Shown in pieces: positions 51,974 to 58,958 of a DNA stretch of 58,958 nt. Both the position numbers and the translations under genes were made by a program. The DNA comes from Oscillospiraceae bacterium (GTDB lineage Bacteria; Bacillota; Clostridia; Oscillospirales; Oscillospiraceae). The stretch is taken from the NCBI GenBank assembly GCA_015067795.1, contig SVLU01000010.1:1-58958 (forward strand), read 5' to 3'. Position 1 is the stretch's first letter, and every line of letters begins with the position of its first letter. Under the pieces are notes generated by a model, which was given only the letters and a program-made list of their open reading frames with translations, ran no database searches and was not told the DNA's origin.

Positions 51974-52978
51974 CTATTCATCATCTTCCGTTTCAGCATT
52001 AAAGCCTGAAAGCGGAGAAAGCAATGCAGCCTGTCTGAGACTGTCGTTCTCAACGTGGGTGTAAATCTGGGTTGTATTAAGGTTTTCGTGTCCCAAAAGC
52101 TCCTGTAAGGTTCTGACATCAACGCCGCCGTGGAGCATAAGTGTTGCCGCAGTATGCCTTAACTTATGAGCTGAATATCTGCTGCTGTCAAGTCCTGCTT
52201 CCTTGATATGCTTTTTTACAAGGCTATGTACAGCAGCTTTACTTATCCTGTCCTTTCTTGAGGTTATAAACAGGGCAGGGGAATTGGCAGGGGAGGCGGC
52301 TCTTATTTTCAGATAGTCATTCAAAGCATTAATACAGGCATCATTAAGAAATACAACTCTTTCTTTATTGCCTTTACCTAAAACACGAAGATTATCATTT
52401 CTGATGTCCGCAAGGTTAAGACTGACTAACTCGGAAATTCGTATACCGCAGTTCAAAAAAAGCATCAGAATACAGTAGTCACGTTCTTTGTTCCTACCTG
52501 AAACTGAGGAAAGCAGGTTTTTTGCTTCATCAAGGGTAAGATAGCGGGGCAGGGATTTTCTTGTTTTGGGAGAATCCAAATCAGCCAAAGGATTTTCGTC
52601 AAGCTTTTTTGCCTTTGTAAGATACTTATAGAATGAACGTATAGTGGCAACCTTGCGGGCCATGGTATTACTTGAAATACCTGTTTCAACATTGCGGCTG
52701 TTATGGCTGACAACACGGCTATGGCTCATGTAATAGAGATAGTTGTAAACATCAGACAGCGTAACGGAAGATACGAAATCAAAATCAATATCATTTATAG
52801 AGATTTCTTCAAGGGATAAATTATCGGGAGCAAAGCCCTTATCCATTTTCATAAATCTGAAAAAGTTACGCAGGTCCAGATAATACTCATGAACAGTCCT
52901 GGGAGAATGATTTTTTATAGTTTCGTGATACACAAGAAACTCACGTACAATAGGTGGAGCGTCCTTTTTGAAGTTCAT
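51974..52978 (-). CDS. Tyrosine recombinase, XerC/XerD family
   Basis: 334 residues. N-terminal SAM-like core-binding domain (~10-125), catalytic domain with Arg in CGIRISELVSL, Lys in GKGNKERVVF, HKLRH, GHENL and the nucleophile Tyr in TQIYTHVEND. No integrase-specific extensions and no adjacent phage genes, so it is more likely a chromosomal Xer recombinase for dimer resolution than a mobile-element integrase. GGAGGT precedes the ATG. Confidence 0.88.
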   Translation of the reverse strand: MNFKKDAPPIVREFLVYHETIKNHSPRTVHEYYLDLRNFFRFMKMDKGFAPDNLSLEEISINDIDFDFVSSVTLSDVYNYLYYMSHSRVVSHNSRNVETGISSNTMARKVATIRSFYKYLTKAKKLDENPLADLDSPKTRKSLPRYLTLDEAKNLLSSVSGRNKERDYCILMLFLNCGIRISELVSLNLADIRNDNLRVLGKGNKERVVFLNDACINALNDYLKIRAASPANSPALFITSRKDRISKAAVHSLVKKHIKEAGLDSSRYSAHKLRHTAATLMLHGGVDVRTLQELLGHENLNTTQIYTHVENDSLRQAALLSPLSGFNAETEDDE

Positions 52979-53053
52979 ACGTACCTCCGATAGGTTAAAT
53001 CTGACAGGGGGGATGTGATTATTATACTATCAGCCTCCTTGAAAATCAATATA

Positions 53054-53085
53054 ATTTTCAACAAAATAAAAATTTTGTTGAAAAT
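53054..53085. promoter_or_regulatory. 32-bp perfect palindrome upstream of recombinase gene
   Basis: ATTTTCAACAAAAT-AAAA-ATTTTGTTGAAAAT, 14-bp arms with a 4-nt centre, about 75 nt upstream of the Xer gene start and 125 nt before the Lgt-like gene. It may be an operator, a bidirectional terminator or a recombinase site. Confidence 0.45.
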
Positions 53086-53210
53086 AGGGGAGTTAAAAAA
53101 GCATTTTCATGTGAGTGTCTTATAATTAATGTCTGAATATTAAATTTATTATTCACAAATAAGAATTATGTGTTATAATAATTTATCAAATAAATTTTGG
53201 AGGGATTCCC

Positions 53211-53999
53211 TTGCAAATCAAAGAATTTATATTGTTTGATCGTTATATCTTTGGTTCATACGATGCGATTTCCTATTTAGGTTGTATTTTCTTTGTTGTT
53301 CTGCTTTGTGCTCACCGAAAGGTCTATAACTTTAAATTCTGGAAATCTCTTTTAATGGCTGTTGTATGTGTGCCTCTCGGTTATGCAACAACAAGCTTTC
53401 TGTTTGGCTTTGAATACGGTATATCCGCACTTAACTTCTCGGGCTTCTCATGGTACGGTGCTGTATTCTTCATGCCGATCTGTATTCTTATTCTCGGCAG
53501 CTTGATGGAGAACTTCCTCGATATCAAGCCTTCTGATTATATACATAATTTAGCTGCACCACTTGCTCTTATGAACGGCTTTATGAAGGTTGCTTGCCTG
53601 GTGTTTGGCTGTTGTTATGGTTATCCATGCTCCTGGGGCTACTACAACTCCTTTGCAGGTACAACAGTTTTCCCAATTCAGCTTGTTGAAGCTATTTGGA
53701 ACTTTGCTGTTTGCGGTTTCATTCTTTGGTATGAGCGTAAGCCGGAAAACCGGTCAAAGGTTTATCCGATGTATATGATCATTTACAGTATCGGTCGTAT
53801 TTTCCTTGAATTTGGTCGTTCCAATGCTGAAATCAATTTCAAACCTTTATTTGGTGTTATTAAGGGCGGCATGATCTATGCGGCTATTGCTATCTGTATC
53901 GGTCTTATCTGGATCAAAATTGATAAGAATTATCAAGCTAAGAAGAATGTAAAAAAGAAAAAAACTGTTCACGGCGGTAAAGACGGCTGGAGAAAGTGA
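53211..53999 (+). CDS. Divergent Lgt-like (prolipoprotein diacylglyceryl transferase family) membrane protein
   Basis: 262 residues, about seven membrane segments. FPIQLVEAIWNFAVCGF and GRIFLEFGR correspond to conserved Lgt regions, but the Lgt signature with RxGNFxN is replaced by NGFMKVACLVFGCCYG. Its enzyme activity is therefore uncertain; a GCCYG-type Lgt homologue of unknown substrate is the alternative. TTG start with GGAGGG upstream. Confidence 0.7.
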   Translation: MQIKEFILFDRYIFGSYDAISYLGCIFFVVLLCAHRKVYNFKFWKSLLMAVVCVPLGYATTSFLFGFEYGISALNFSGFSWYGAVFFMPICILILGSLMENFLDIKPSDYIHNLAAPLALMNGFMKVACLVFGCCYGYPCSWGYYNSFAGTTVFPIQLVEAIWNFAVCGFILWYERKPENRSKVYPMYMIIYSIGRIFLEFGRSNAEINFKPLFGVIKGGMIYAAIAICIGLIWIKIDKNYQAKKNVKKKKTVHGGKDGWRK

Positions 54000-54012
54000 T
54001 TTAATCTAATTA

Positions 54013-54046
54013 TTAACCCCTCTGCAGTATTAAGCAGAGGGGTTAA
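54013..54046. terminator. Bidirectional terminator
   Basis: TTAACCCCTCTGC (54013-54025) pairs with GCAGAGGGGTTAA (54034-54046), between convergent genes. Confidence 0.82.
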
Positions 54047-54067
54047 TTTTAAGGGTTAATTACTTTT

Positions 54068-54613
54068 TTATTTCTTATTCTTCTTGTTTTTAAGTATAAT
54101 TTTGATTGATCTTATATCCTTTGCTAAATCTAAAAAAGTCATCATGAGTGCATTAGAGGCCAATGATAAGACAATTCCAACACAAGCTATTATAAAGCCG
54201 ATAATTCCACTGTCAAACCAATCGCCTAAACGAAAAGCAACAATAATGGAAGCTACAATACTTAAAGCTATATTGAATCCAATTATTAGTCTTAGAAAGC
54301 TTCCCCATGAACTTTCTTCATAGACAGAATCTGCATCATCATCAATTAATTCGTTTAGTTCCTCAACATAACTTTTGGTGTTCATAATTTCTGTAAAGTA
54401 TGCTTTTACTTCATTATCAGAAATTTTTGGACTGTACATTTTAAAGAAAGTAATTGCATCTTTTTCAGCTTTTTCTGTTTCGGGTTTTAATAATGCTGAT
54501 GCCATTGAGTTACATCTATCACACAAGCATTTATCAGCATCATCTTTACCAACAAATAATACGGGTGGATCACTATTATATATTATTTGTTTACAAACAC
54601 AGCAAGTATTCAT
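54068..54613 (-). CDS. Zinc-ribbon membrane protein, function unknown
   Basis: 181 residues. N-terminal CCVCKQII...CLCDRCNSM looks like a treble-clef zinc site (residues ~3-35). A helical region follows, then two membrane segments (~110-130 and ~138-158) and a Lys-rich tail. ATG at 54613 has GGAGAAAGAAGG upstream; longer starts would lie in it. Divergent from the XRE gene. Confidence 0.55.
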   Translation of the reverse strand: MNTCCVCKQIIYNSDPPVLFVGKDDADKCLCDRCNSMASALLKPETEKAEKDAITFFKMYSPKISDNEVKAYFTEIMNTKSYVEELNELIDDDADSVYEESSWGSFLRLIIGFNIALSIVASIIVAFRLGDWFDSGIIGFIIACVGIVLSLASNALMMTFLDLAKDIRSIKIILKNKKNKK

Positions 54614-54786
54614 CCTTCTTTCTCCTTTCCAATCAATGACTTTGTTGCTCATTCAAACTAAAACAAAATATTTTGAATGTTTATTACAAAATAACATATA
54701 TTCTTTGATAAGTCAACAATAGCAACAAATATTTACTCACTATATTATCTCTGAAAGATGGTATCATAACTAAAGAGGTGATACCG

Positions 54787-55095
54787 ATGGATGAAAACTA
54801 CATCAGAGAACGAATAACACAGCTCAGGCTGAAAAAGGGCGTATCTGAATATCAAATGAGCTATGATCTTGGTCATAGCCGCGGCTATGTTTATAATATA
54901 TCTTCCGGTAAGGCACTACCTCCTATGAAGGAGTTTTTGGCTATATGTGATTACTTTGAAATGACTCCTCAGCAGTTTTTCGATGAAGGAACTCAAAATC
55001 CGGAGCTTATACAAAAAGCAGTCGAAGGCATGAAACGCTTGGATGAAAGCGATATTCTGATGCTGCTTGGTATCATCAACAGGTTATTAAAATAG
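54787..55095 (+). CDS. XRE family transcriptional regulator
   Basis: 102 residues. HTH_3 domain about 10-62 (RLKKGVSEYQMSYDLGHSRG, YVYNISSGKALPPM), with a short C-terminal helix. AGAGGTGAT precedes ATG at 54787. It could regulate the divergent zinc-ribbon membrane gene; no phage context is visible. Confidence 0.8.
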   Translation: MDENYIRERITQLRLKKGVSEYQMSYDLGHSRGYVYNISSGKALPPMKEFLAICDYFEMTPQQFFDEGTQNPELIQKAVEGMKRLDESDILMLLGIINRLLK

Positions 55096-55096
55096 C

Positions 55097-55132
55097 AAAA
55101 ACATCTGCTAATCAATATAGCAGATGTTTTTT
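55097..55132 (+). terminator. Terminator after XRE gene
   Basis: AAACATCTGCTA pairs with TAGCAGATGTTT, then T residues. Confidence 0.8.
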
Positions 55133-55144
55133 ATGGAAAAATGC

Positions 55145-55178
55145 AAAAAATCCTGTCGATTTCTCGACAGGATTTTTT
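55145..55178 (-). terminator. Terminator of tRNA-Leu
   Basis: 14-bp stem (55178-55165 with 55158-55145) starting at the CCA end of tRNA-Leu, ending in a U-run on the minus strand. Confidence 0.85.
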
Positions 55179-55265
55179 GGTGCGCGAGATGCGACTTGAA
55201 CGCACACGACCGTATTGGTCACTAGAACCTGAATCTAGCGAGTCTACCAATTCCACCACTCGCGC
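55178..55265 (-). tRNA. tRNA-Leu (CAG)
   Basis: 88-nt class II tRNA with encoded CCA. Acceptor GCGCGAG pairs with CTCGCGC; anticodon stem CTAGA/TCTAG with loop TTCAGGT gives CAG; long variable arm; T-loop GTTCAAGTC. About 297 nt of AT-rich DNA without recognisable genes follows before the NhaC-type gene. Confidence 0.94.
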
Positions 55266-55562
55266 ATATTTAACTCAGCGAGAAATATAATAACACCTTG
55301 TGTGTATTTTGTCAAGAAGAAATTATTTGCAAATTATAATGTATTTTATTCATGGAATTATTACTAATATTATGCTAATACTTCAAATTATTAAACTATT
55401 AAAGTAATATTGTGTTGTAATGGATTGATTGGCATAAAAATTTATCGCTATTCATAGAAATTTGTTATTTACATTATAAATTTAATGTGGTATATTTACT
55501 ATGTTTATTGAACATGGCATATTATGCTGTTTTCAAAAGAAGAAATACATGGAGGATTAAAA

Positions 55563-57194
55563 ATGAAAAGAAGCAGAAAAAGTCTGGCTATTCTGATGAT
55601 CGTCATGGTGCTTATCTCCGCATTCACAATGACATCTCTCGCAGCCGGCGAAGAAGCTGCTGAAGGCTTCAGCTTTGTTGGTACAATCTGGGCATTGTTA
55701 CCACCTGTTGTAGCTATCGGTCTGGCTCTCATCACAAAGGAAGTTTATTCATCACTGTTCGTTGGTATTCTTGTTGGCGGTCTGCTGTACTCCAACTTTA
55801 ATCCAATCGCTACCGTTGATACTATCGTATCCGACGGCCTTATCGCAAAGCTTGCCGACTCCTGGAACGTTGGTATTCTCCTGTTCCTTGTTATGCTTGG
55901 TATCCTTGTTGCTCTCATCAACAAGGCAGGCGGTTCCGCAGCTTTTGGCCGTTGGGCAGAAAAGAATGTTAAGACCAAGACTGGTGCTATGCTTGCCAGC
56001 TTCGCTCTCGGTGTTCTGATTTTTGTTGACGACTATTTCAACTGCCTTACAGTTGGCAGCGTTATGCGTCCTGTTTCCGATGCAAACAAGATCTCCAGAG
56101 CAAAGCTTGCTTACATAATCGACGCTACTGCAGCTCCTATCTGCATGATCGCTCCTATCTCTTCCTGGGCTTGTGCAGTTGCATCTTCTGTTGAAGGTAC
56201 TGCTCTTGAATCCATGAGCGGCTTTACCCTCTTCATTCGTGCAATTCCATTTAACTTCTATTCCCTCTTAACCATCGTTATGGTTATTGCAATGGCATTC
56301 ATGAAGTTTGATTACGGTCCAATGAAGAAGCACGAAAAGAATGCTGAAAATGGTGACCTTTTCACAGTTGCAAACCCTTATGCAAATGCTGAGGAAACAG
56401 TAGCTTCCTCTAAGGGCAAGGTTATCGACCTTGTATTCCCTATCCTTCTTCTCATCGTTGTAAGCATCATTGCTCTTCTCAGAACCGGCGGTCTCTTTGA
56501 AGGTGCCGGCGTTATCGAAGCTTTTGAAAACTGCGATGCTGCTCTCGGTCTTTCCTGGGCTGCTCTTATCTCCCTTGTTGTCACAATGATCTATTTCCTC
56601 TTAAGACGTGTTATGACCTTTAAGGAAATGATGGAATGTGTACCACAGGGCTTCAACGCAATGGTTCCTGCAATCCTTATTCTTACATTTGCATGGACTC
56701 TTGGCGGCGTAACCGGTATGCTTCAGGCTGACGTATACGTTGCAGGCATTATTGACGGTTCCGCATCTCTGTTTGCAAACTTCCTGCCTGCTATCATCTT
56801 CGTTATCGCTCTCGGTCTTGCATTTGCAACAGGTACATCCTGGGGCACATTTGCAATCCTTATCCCAATCGTTATCAATGTATTCATGCAGGATGAAACA
56901 ATGATGACAATAGCAATTTCCGCTTGCCTTGCAGGTGCTGTTTGCGGTGACCACTGCTCCCCTATCTCCGACACCACCATCATGGCTTCCACAGGCGCTC
57001 GCTGCGATCACGTTGCTCACGTTTCCACTCAGCTTCCATACGCACTTACAGTTGCGGCTGTTTCCTTCGTAGCATTCATTATCGCAGGCTTCGTAAAGAA
57101 TGCTTGGATCGCTCTCCCGATCGCAATCGTTATGATGCTCGTTGTTCTCTTCGTAATCAAGGCTGTTACCAAGAAGGACGAAAAGGCAGCATAA
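55563..57194 (+). CDS. NhaC-family Na+/H+ (or amino acid) antiporter
   Basis: 543 residues with a cleavable-looking signal segment (1-28, ending SLAAG) and then 10-12 membrane segments. Conserved family strings: FVDDYFNCLTVGSVMRPVSD, ALGLAFATGTSWGTFAILIP and DHCSPISDTTIMASTGA. Family members exchange Na+ for H+ or carry amino acids; the substrate is not determined. Codon use is strongly biased (TCC, CTC), suggesting high expression. GGAGG before the ATG. Confidence 0.85.
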   Translation: MKRSRKSLAILMIVMVLISAFTMTSLAAGEEAAEGFSFVGTIWALLPPVVAIGLALITKEVYSSLFVGILVGGLLYSNFNPIATVDTIVSDGLIAKLADSWNVGILLFLVMLGILVALINKAGGSAAFGRWAEKNVKTKTGAMLASFALGVLIFVDDYFNCLTVGSVMRPVSDANKISRAKLAYIIDATAAPICMIAPISSWACAVASSVEGTALESMSGFTLFIRAIPFNFYSLLTIVMVIAMAFMKFDYGPMKKHEKNAENGDLFTVANPYANAEETVASSKGKVIDLVFPILLLIVVSIIALLRTGGLFEGAGVIEAFENCDAALGLSWAALISLVVTMIYFLLRRVMTFKEMMECVPQGFNAMVPAILILTFAWTLGGVTGMLQADVYVAGIIDGSASLFANFLPAIIFVIALGLAFATGTSWGTFAILIPIVINVFMQDETMMTIAISACLAGAVCGDHCSPISDTTIMASTGARCDHVAHVSTQLPYALTVAAVSFVAFIIAGFVKNAWIALPIAIVMMLVVLFVIKAVTKKDEKAA

Positions 57195-57219
57195 TTAGCT
57201 GAAAAATTGCTAAAATAAT

Positions 57220-57250
57220 GAGGCTGCGGTGATAAGCTCATCGCAGCCTC
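57220..57250 (+). terminator. Terminator after NhaC-type gene
   Basis: GAGGCTGCGGTGA (57220-57232) pairs with TCATCGCAGCCTC (57238-57250, near-perfect), then TAAAATTTG. Confidence 0.75.
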
Positions 57251-57280
57251 TAAAATTTGTTAAAAATCAGTTGGTTACTT

Positions 57281-58162
57281 ATGAATGAAACAAAAAAGAA
57301 AGATTTAATCGGCAGACTTGCTCTGCTTACAACTACTCTTATCTGGGGTACTTCATTTGTAGTATTAAAAAGCACTCTTGATTCCGTTTCAACCCTGTAT
57401 GTTCTGGCATTCCGTTTTACAGGTGCGGCTGCTATTATGGCACTTTTTAGCATTAAGCATCTCAAGGAAATAGATAATGAATATCTGATGGACGGTTTGA
57501 AAACTGGTATCTGTCTGTTTTTGGCTTATGTATTCCAGACATACGGCCTGGTATATACAACTGCCGGCAAGAATGCGTTTTTGACTGCAACTTACTGCGT
57601 TATTGTGCCATTTTTAAACTGGATATTTACCAAACAGAGGCCTGACAGATATAATGCTTCAGCGGCTGTGATTTGTATAATCGGCTGCGGTCTTGTATCT
57701 TTGCAGGATGACTTTTCTGTTGGTATCGGTGATGCTCTGACAATGGTATGCGGTCTGTTTTATGCTCTTCATATTATTGCACTTTCAAATTCAACCAAGA
57801 GCAAATCACCTGTGCTTATCTCAATGCTTCAGTTTGCTGTTGCCGGTATACTCTCATGGGTATTTGCATTTTTAGTTGAACCGTTTCCAACAAATATACC
57901 GGCCGATGCGGCAGTTTCGATCGTATATCTCTGCGTAATGTGTACCGCTGTATGCTTTTTCCTGCAGGCTGTTGGTCAGAAATATACCCCGCCAACTCAG
58001 GTTGCTATAATACTGACCCTTGAATCTGTATTTGGTGCAACCATTTCCGCCTTTGTATACAACGACCCGATCACATTCAGACTCATTCTCGGCTTTGTGC
58101 TTATTTTTGCGGCAGTGCTTATTTCTGAGACAAAATTGAGCTTTTTGAAAATAAAAAGATAG
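57281..58162 (+). CDS. DMT superfamily transporter (EamA)
   Basis: 293 residues, ten membrane segments in two EamA repeats. LALLTTTLIWGTSFVVLKS near the start and ALTMVCGLFYALHIIALS, TLESVFGATISAFVYND in the second repeat are family features. Substrate unknown. ATG at 57281; ribosome binding site is weak. Terminator follows. Confidence 0.85.
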   Translation: MNETKKKDLIGRLALLTTTLIWGTSFVVLKSTLDSVSTLYVLAFRFTGAAAIMALFSIKHLKEIDNEYLMDGLKTGICLFLAYVFQTYGLVYTTAGKNAFLTATYCVIVPFLNWIFTKQRPDRYNASAAVICIIGCGLVSLQDDFSVGIGDALTMVCGLFYALHIIALSNSTKSKSPVLISMLQFAVAGILSWVFAFLVEPFPTNIPADAAVSIVYLCVMCTAVCFFLQAVGQKYTPPTQVAIILTLESVFGATISAFVYNDPITFRLILGFVLIFAAVLISETKLSFLKIKR

Positions 58163-58165
58163 AAT

Positions 58166-58198
58166 AATCCCAGGATAGTGCATCTATCCTGGGATTTT
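58166..58198 (+). terminator. Terminator after DMT transporter gene
   Basis: AATCCCAGGATAG (58166-58178) pairs with CTATCCTGGGATT (58184-58196), then TTT. Confidence 0.85.
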
Positions 58199-58204
58199 AA
58201 GTAT

Positions 58205-58958
58205 TGGTTGCACCAAAGACAACCCCCGGCTATGCCGGGGGTAAAAAATAGCTTAAAGCGAGGAAAAAAGTAGACAAGAAAAAATCTCCCCATTAGAGTA
58301 GAAGTGGTTTGGCGACCACACAACTACAAGAATGAGGAGGTCTTTCACGTGAAAGGAAAAGACATAAACAGTTTAGACCATACATCATGGAGATGTCAAT
58401 ACCATGTAGTATTTGCACCGAAATATCGAAGATTAGCAATATATGGAGAAATAAAATCAGACATAGGAAAGATATTAAGACAGTTGTGCCAACAAAAAGG
58501 TGTGGAGATAATAGAGGCAGAAGCATGTCCAGATCATATCCATATGTTACTAAGCATACCACCAAAGTATAGCGTGTCGCAAGTGATGGGATATCTAAAA
58601 GGGAAAAGTAGTTTGATGATATTTGATCGACATGCTAATTTGAAATATAAGTATGGAAATAGGCACTTTTGGGCGAGAGGATATTTTGTAGATACAGTAG
58701 GGCGTAACAAAAAGCAAATACAGGAATATATCAAAAACCAATTAAGAGAAGACCAAGTAACAGATCAAATAAGTCTGAAAGAGTTTGTGGACCCGTTTAC
58801 GGGTAGCGTGAACAAGAAGGCATAAAGAAAGCCCCTTAAGGGGCAGCCCGAAAAAGCAATGCGGTCGTCAAACTTTTCGGGCCCCTTGAGGGGCACTTGC
58901 CAGTAAAAAGCCCTTCTAGGGCTTAATCAAGCCTCCGGCTTAGCCGGAGGTTTTGACT
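58205..58958 (+). mobile_element. IS200/IS605-type insertion sequence (right end at or beyond window edge)
   Basis: A single-transposase element without terminal inverted repeats. Near the left end is a hairpin CCCCCGGC-TAT-GCCGGGGG (58223-58241), near the right end CCTCCGGC-TTA-GCCGGAGG (58932-58950); the matched form CCxCCGGC-TNN-GCCGGxGG is what the TnpA dimer recognises. GC-rich hairpins (GCCCCTTAAGGGGC, GCCCCTTGAGGGGC) follow the gene. Exact ends are not resolved. Confidence 0.78.
58349..58825 (+). CDS. tnpA: IS200-family transposase TnpA (HUH, Y1)
   Basis: 158 residues. HUH motif in CPDHIHMLLSIP, catalytic Tyr in the helix KQIQEYIKNQ, and SWRCQYHVVFAPKYRR at the N-terminus. It cuts and joins single-stranded DNA at the subterminal hairpins. 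GTG at 58349 is used because GAGGAGGT lies 8 nt upstream. Intact, so probably active. No TnpB is present in the window. Confidence 0.9.
   Translation: MKGKDINSLDHTSWRCQYHVVFAPKYRRLAIYGEIKSDIGKILRQLCQQKGVEIIEAEACPDHIHMLLSIPPKYSVSQVMGYLKGKSSLMIFDRHANLKYKYGNRHFWARGYFVDTVGRNKKQIQEYIKNQLREDQVTDQISLKEFVDPFTGSVNKKA

Noticed and set aside
51974-52978. Xer-type gene as integrase of a genomic island
   Set aside because: Flanking genes are core (ligA, Lgt-like), no attachment repeats or phage genes are visible.

Overview
The window comes from a low-to-medium GC, anaerobic, spore-forming Firmicute of the class Clostridia, most likely a gut or rumen Ruminococcus-like member of the Oscillospiraceae. Sporulation genes are scattered through it (sigG fragment, cotJA-cotJB fusion and cotJC, cwlD, yunB). 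Other pointers are an anaerobic Feo iron uptake operon, PerR/AhpC/AhpF-type peroxide defence, strong AGGAGG ribosome binding sites, intrinsic terminators, a leucine T-box, and two secreted proteins ending in type I dockerins, a hallmark of cellulosome- or amylosome-forming ruminococci. The species assignment is inference from gene content.

Layout. 1-3.4 kb: 3' end of sigG, a dockerin-bearing cell-wall amidase, a radical SAM enzyme overlapping a Cys-rich membrane protein, and an array of palindromic repeat units. 3.4-9.1 kb: a leucine T-box operon encoding a LeuA-like protein that lacks the HxH metal ligands and a TIM-barrel/acyl-CoA synthetase fusion, divergent from a two-subunit CoA-transferase. 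9.1-14.9 kb: tandemly expanded repeat, rqcH, an ABC-F ATPase, a YdcF-type protein, a stand-alone CAT-like acyltransferase and a small conserved protein. 14.9-20.4 kb: VOC protein, dut, the ddl-murF-rluA operon, tRNA-Asp and tRNA-Thr with a rearranged tRNA-Thr remnant. 20.4-28.1 kb: tandem paralogous membrane proteins, feoA-feoA-feoB-Cys-rich protein, a polysaccharide deacetylase, plsY. 28.2-34 kb: YerC-type regulator, methyltransferase, hslO, membrane proteins, an Mrp/Nbp35 ATPase, DegV. 34-38.6 kb: cotJ genes, cwlD, radA, a MerR-TipAS regulator with a VOC protein. 38.7-41 kb: a BspA-like leucine-rich dockerin protein and a small helical protein.

41.0-42.3 kb is about 1.3 kb without ordinary protein genes. 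It holds two tandem copies of a bidirectional RNA module. In each copy a roughly 310-320 nt minus-strand transcript with its own promoter and terminator diverges from a short plus-strand transcript, also with its own promoter and terminator. The two -35 boxes are 74 and 75 nt apart in the two copies, helices covary between copies, and each long RNA ends with a ribosome-binding site and a ten-codon reading frame beginning MMLD. I rank this as the most likely undescribed system in the window.

42.3-59 kb: dinB, ahpF-like/ahpC/perR under a 7-1-7 PerR/Fur box, murD, a PLP lyase, yunB, ligA, a second copy of the intergenic repeat, a Xer-type recombinase, a divergent Lgt-like protein, an XRE regulator, tRNA-Leu, an NhaC-type antiporter, a DMT transporter, and an IS200/IS605-type element reaching the right edge. 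Most of the window is core chromosome (cell wall, translation quality control, DNA repair, sporulation); mobile DNA is confined to the terminal IS and dispersed palindromic repeats.
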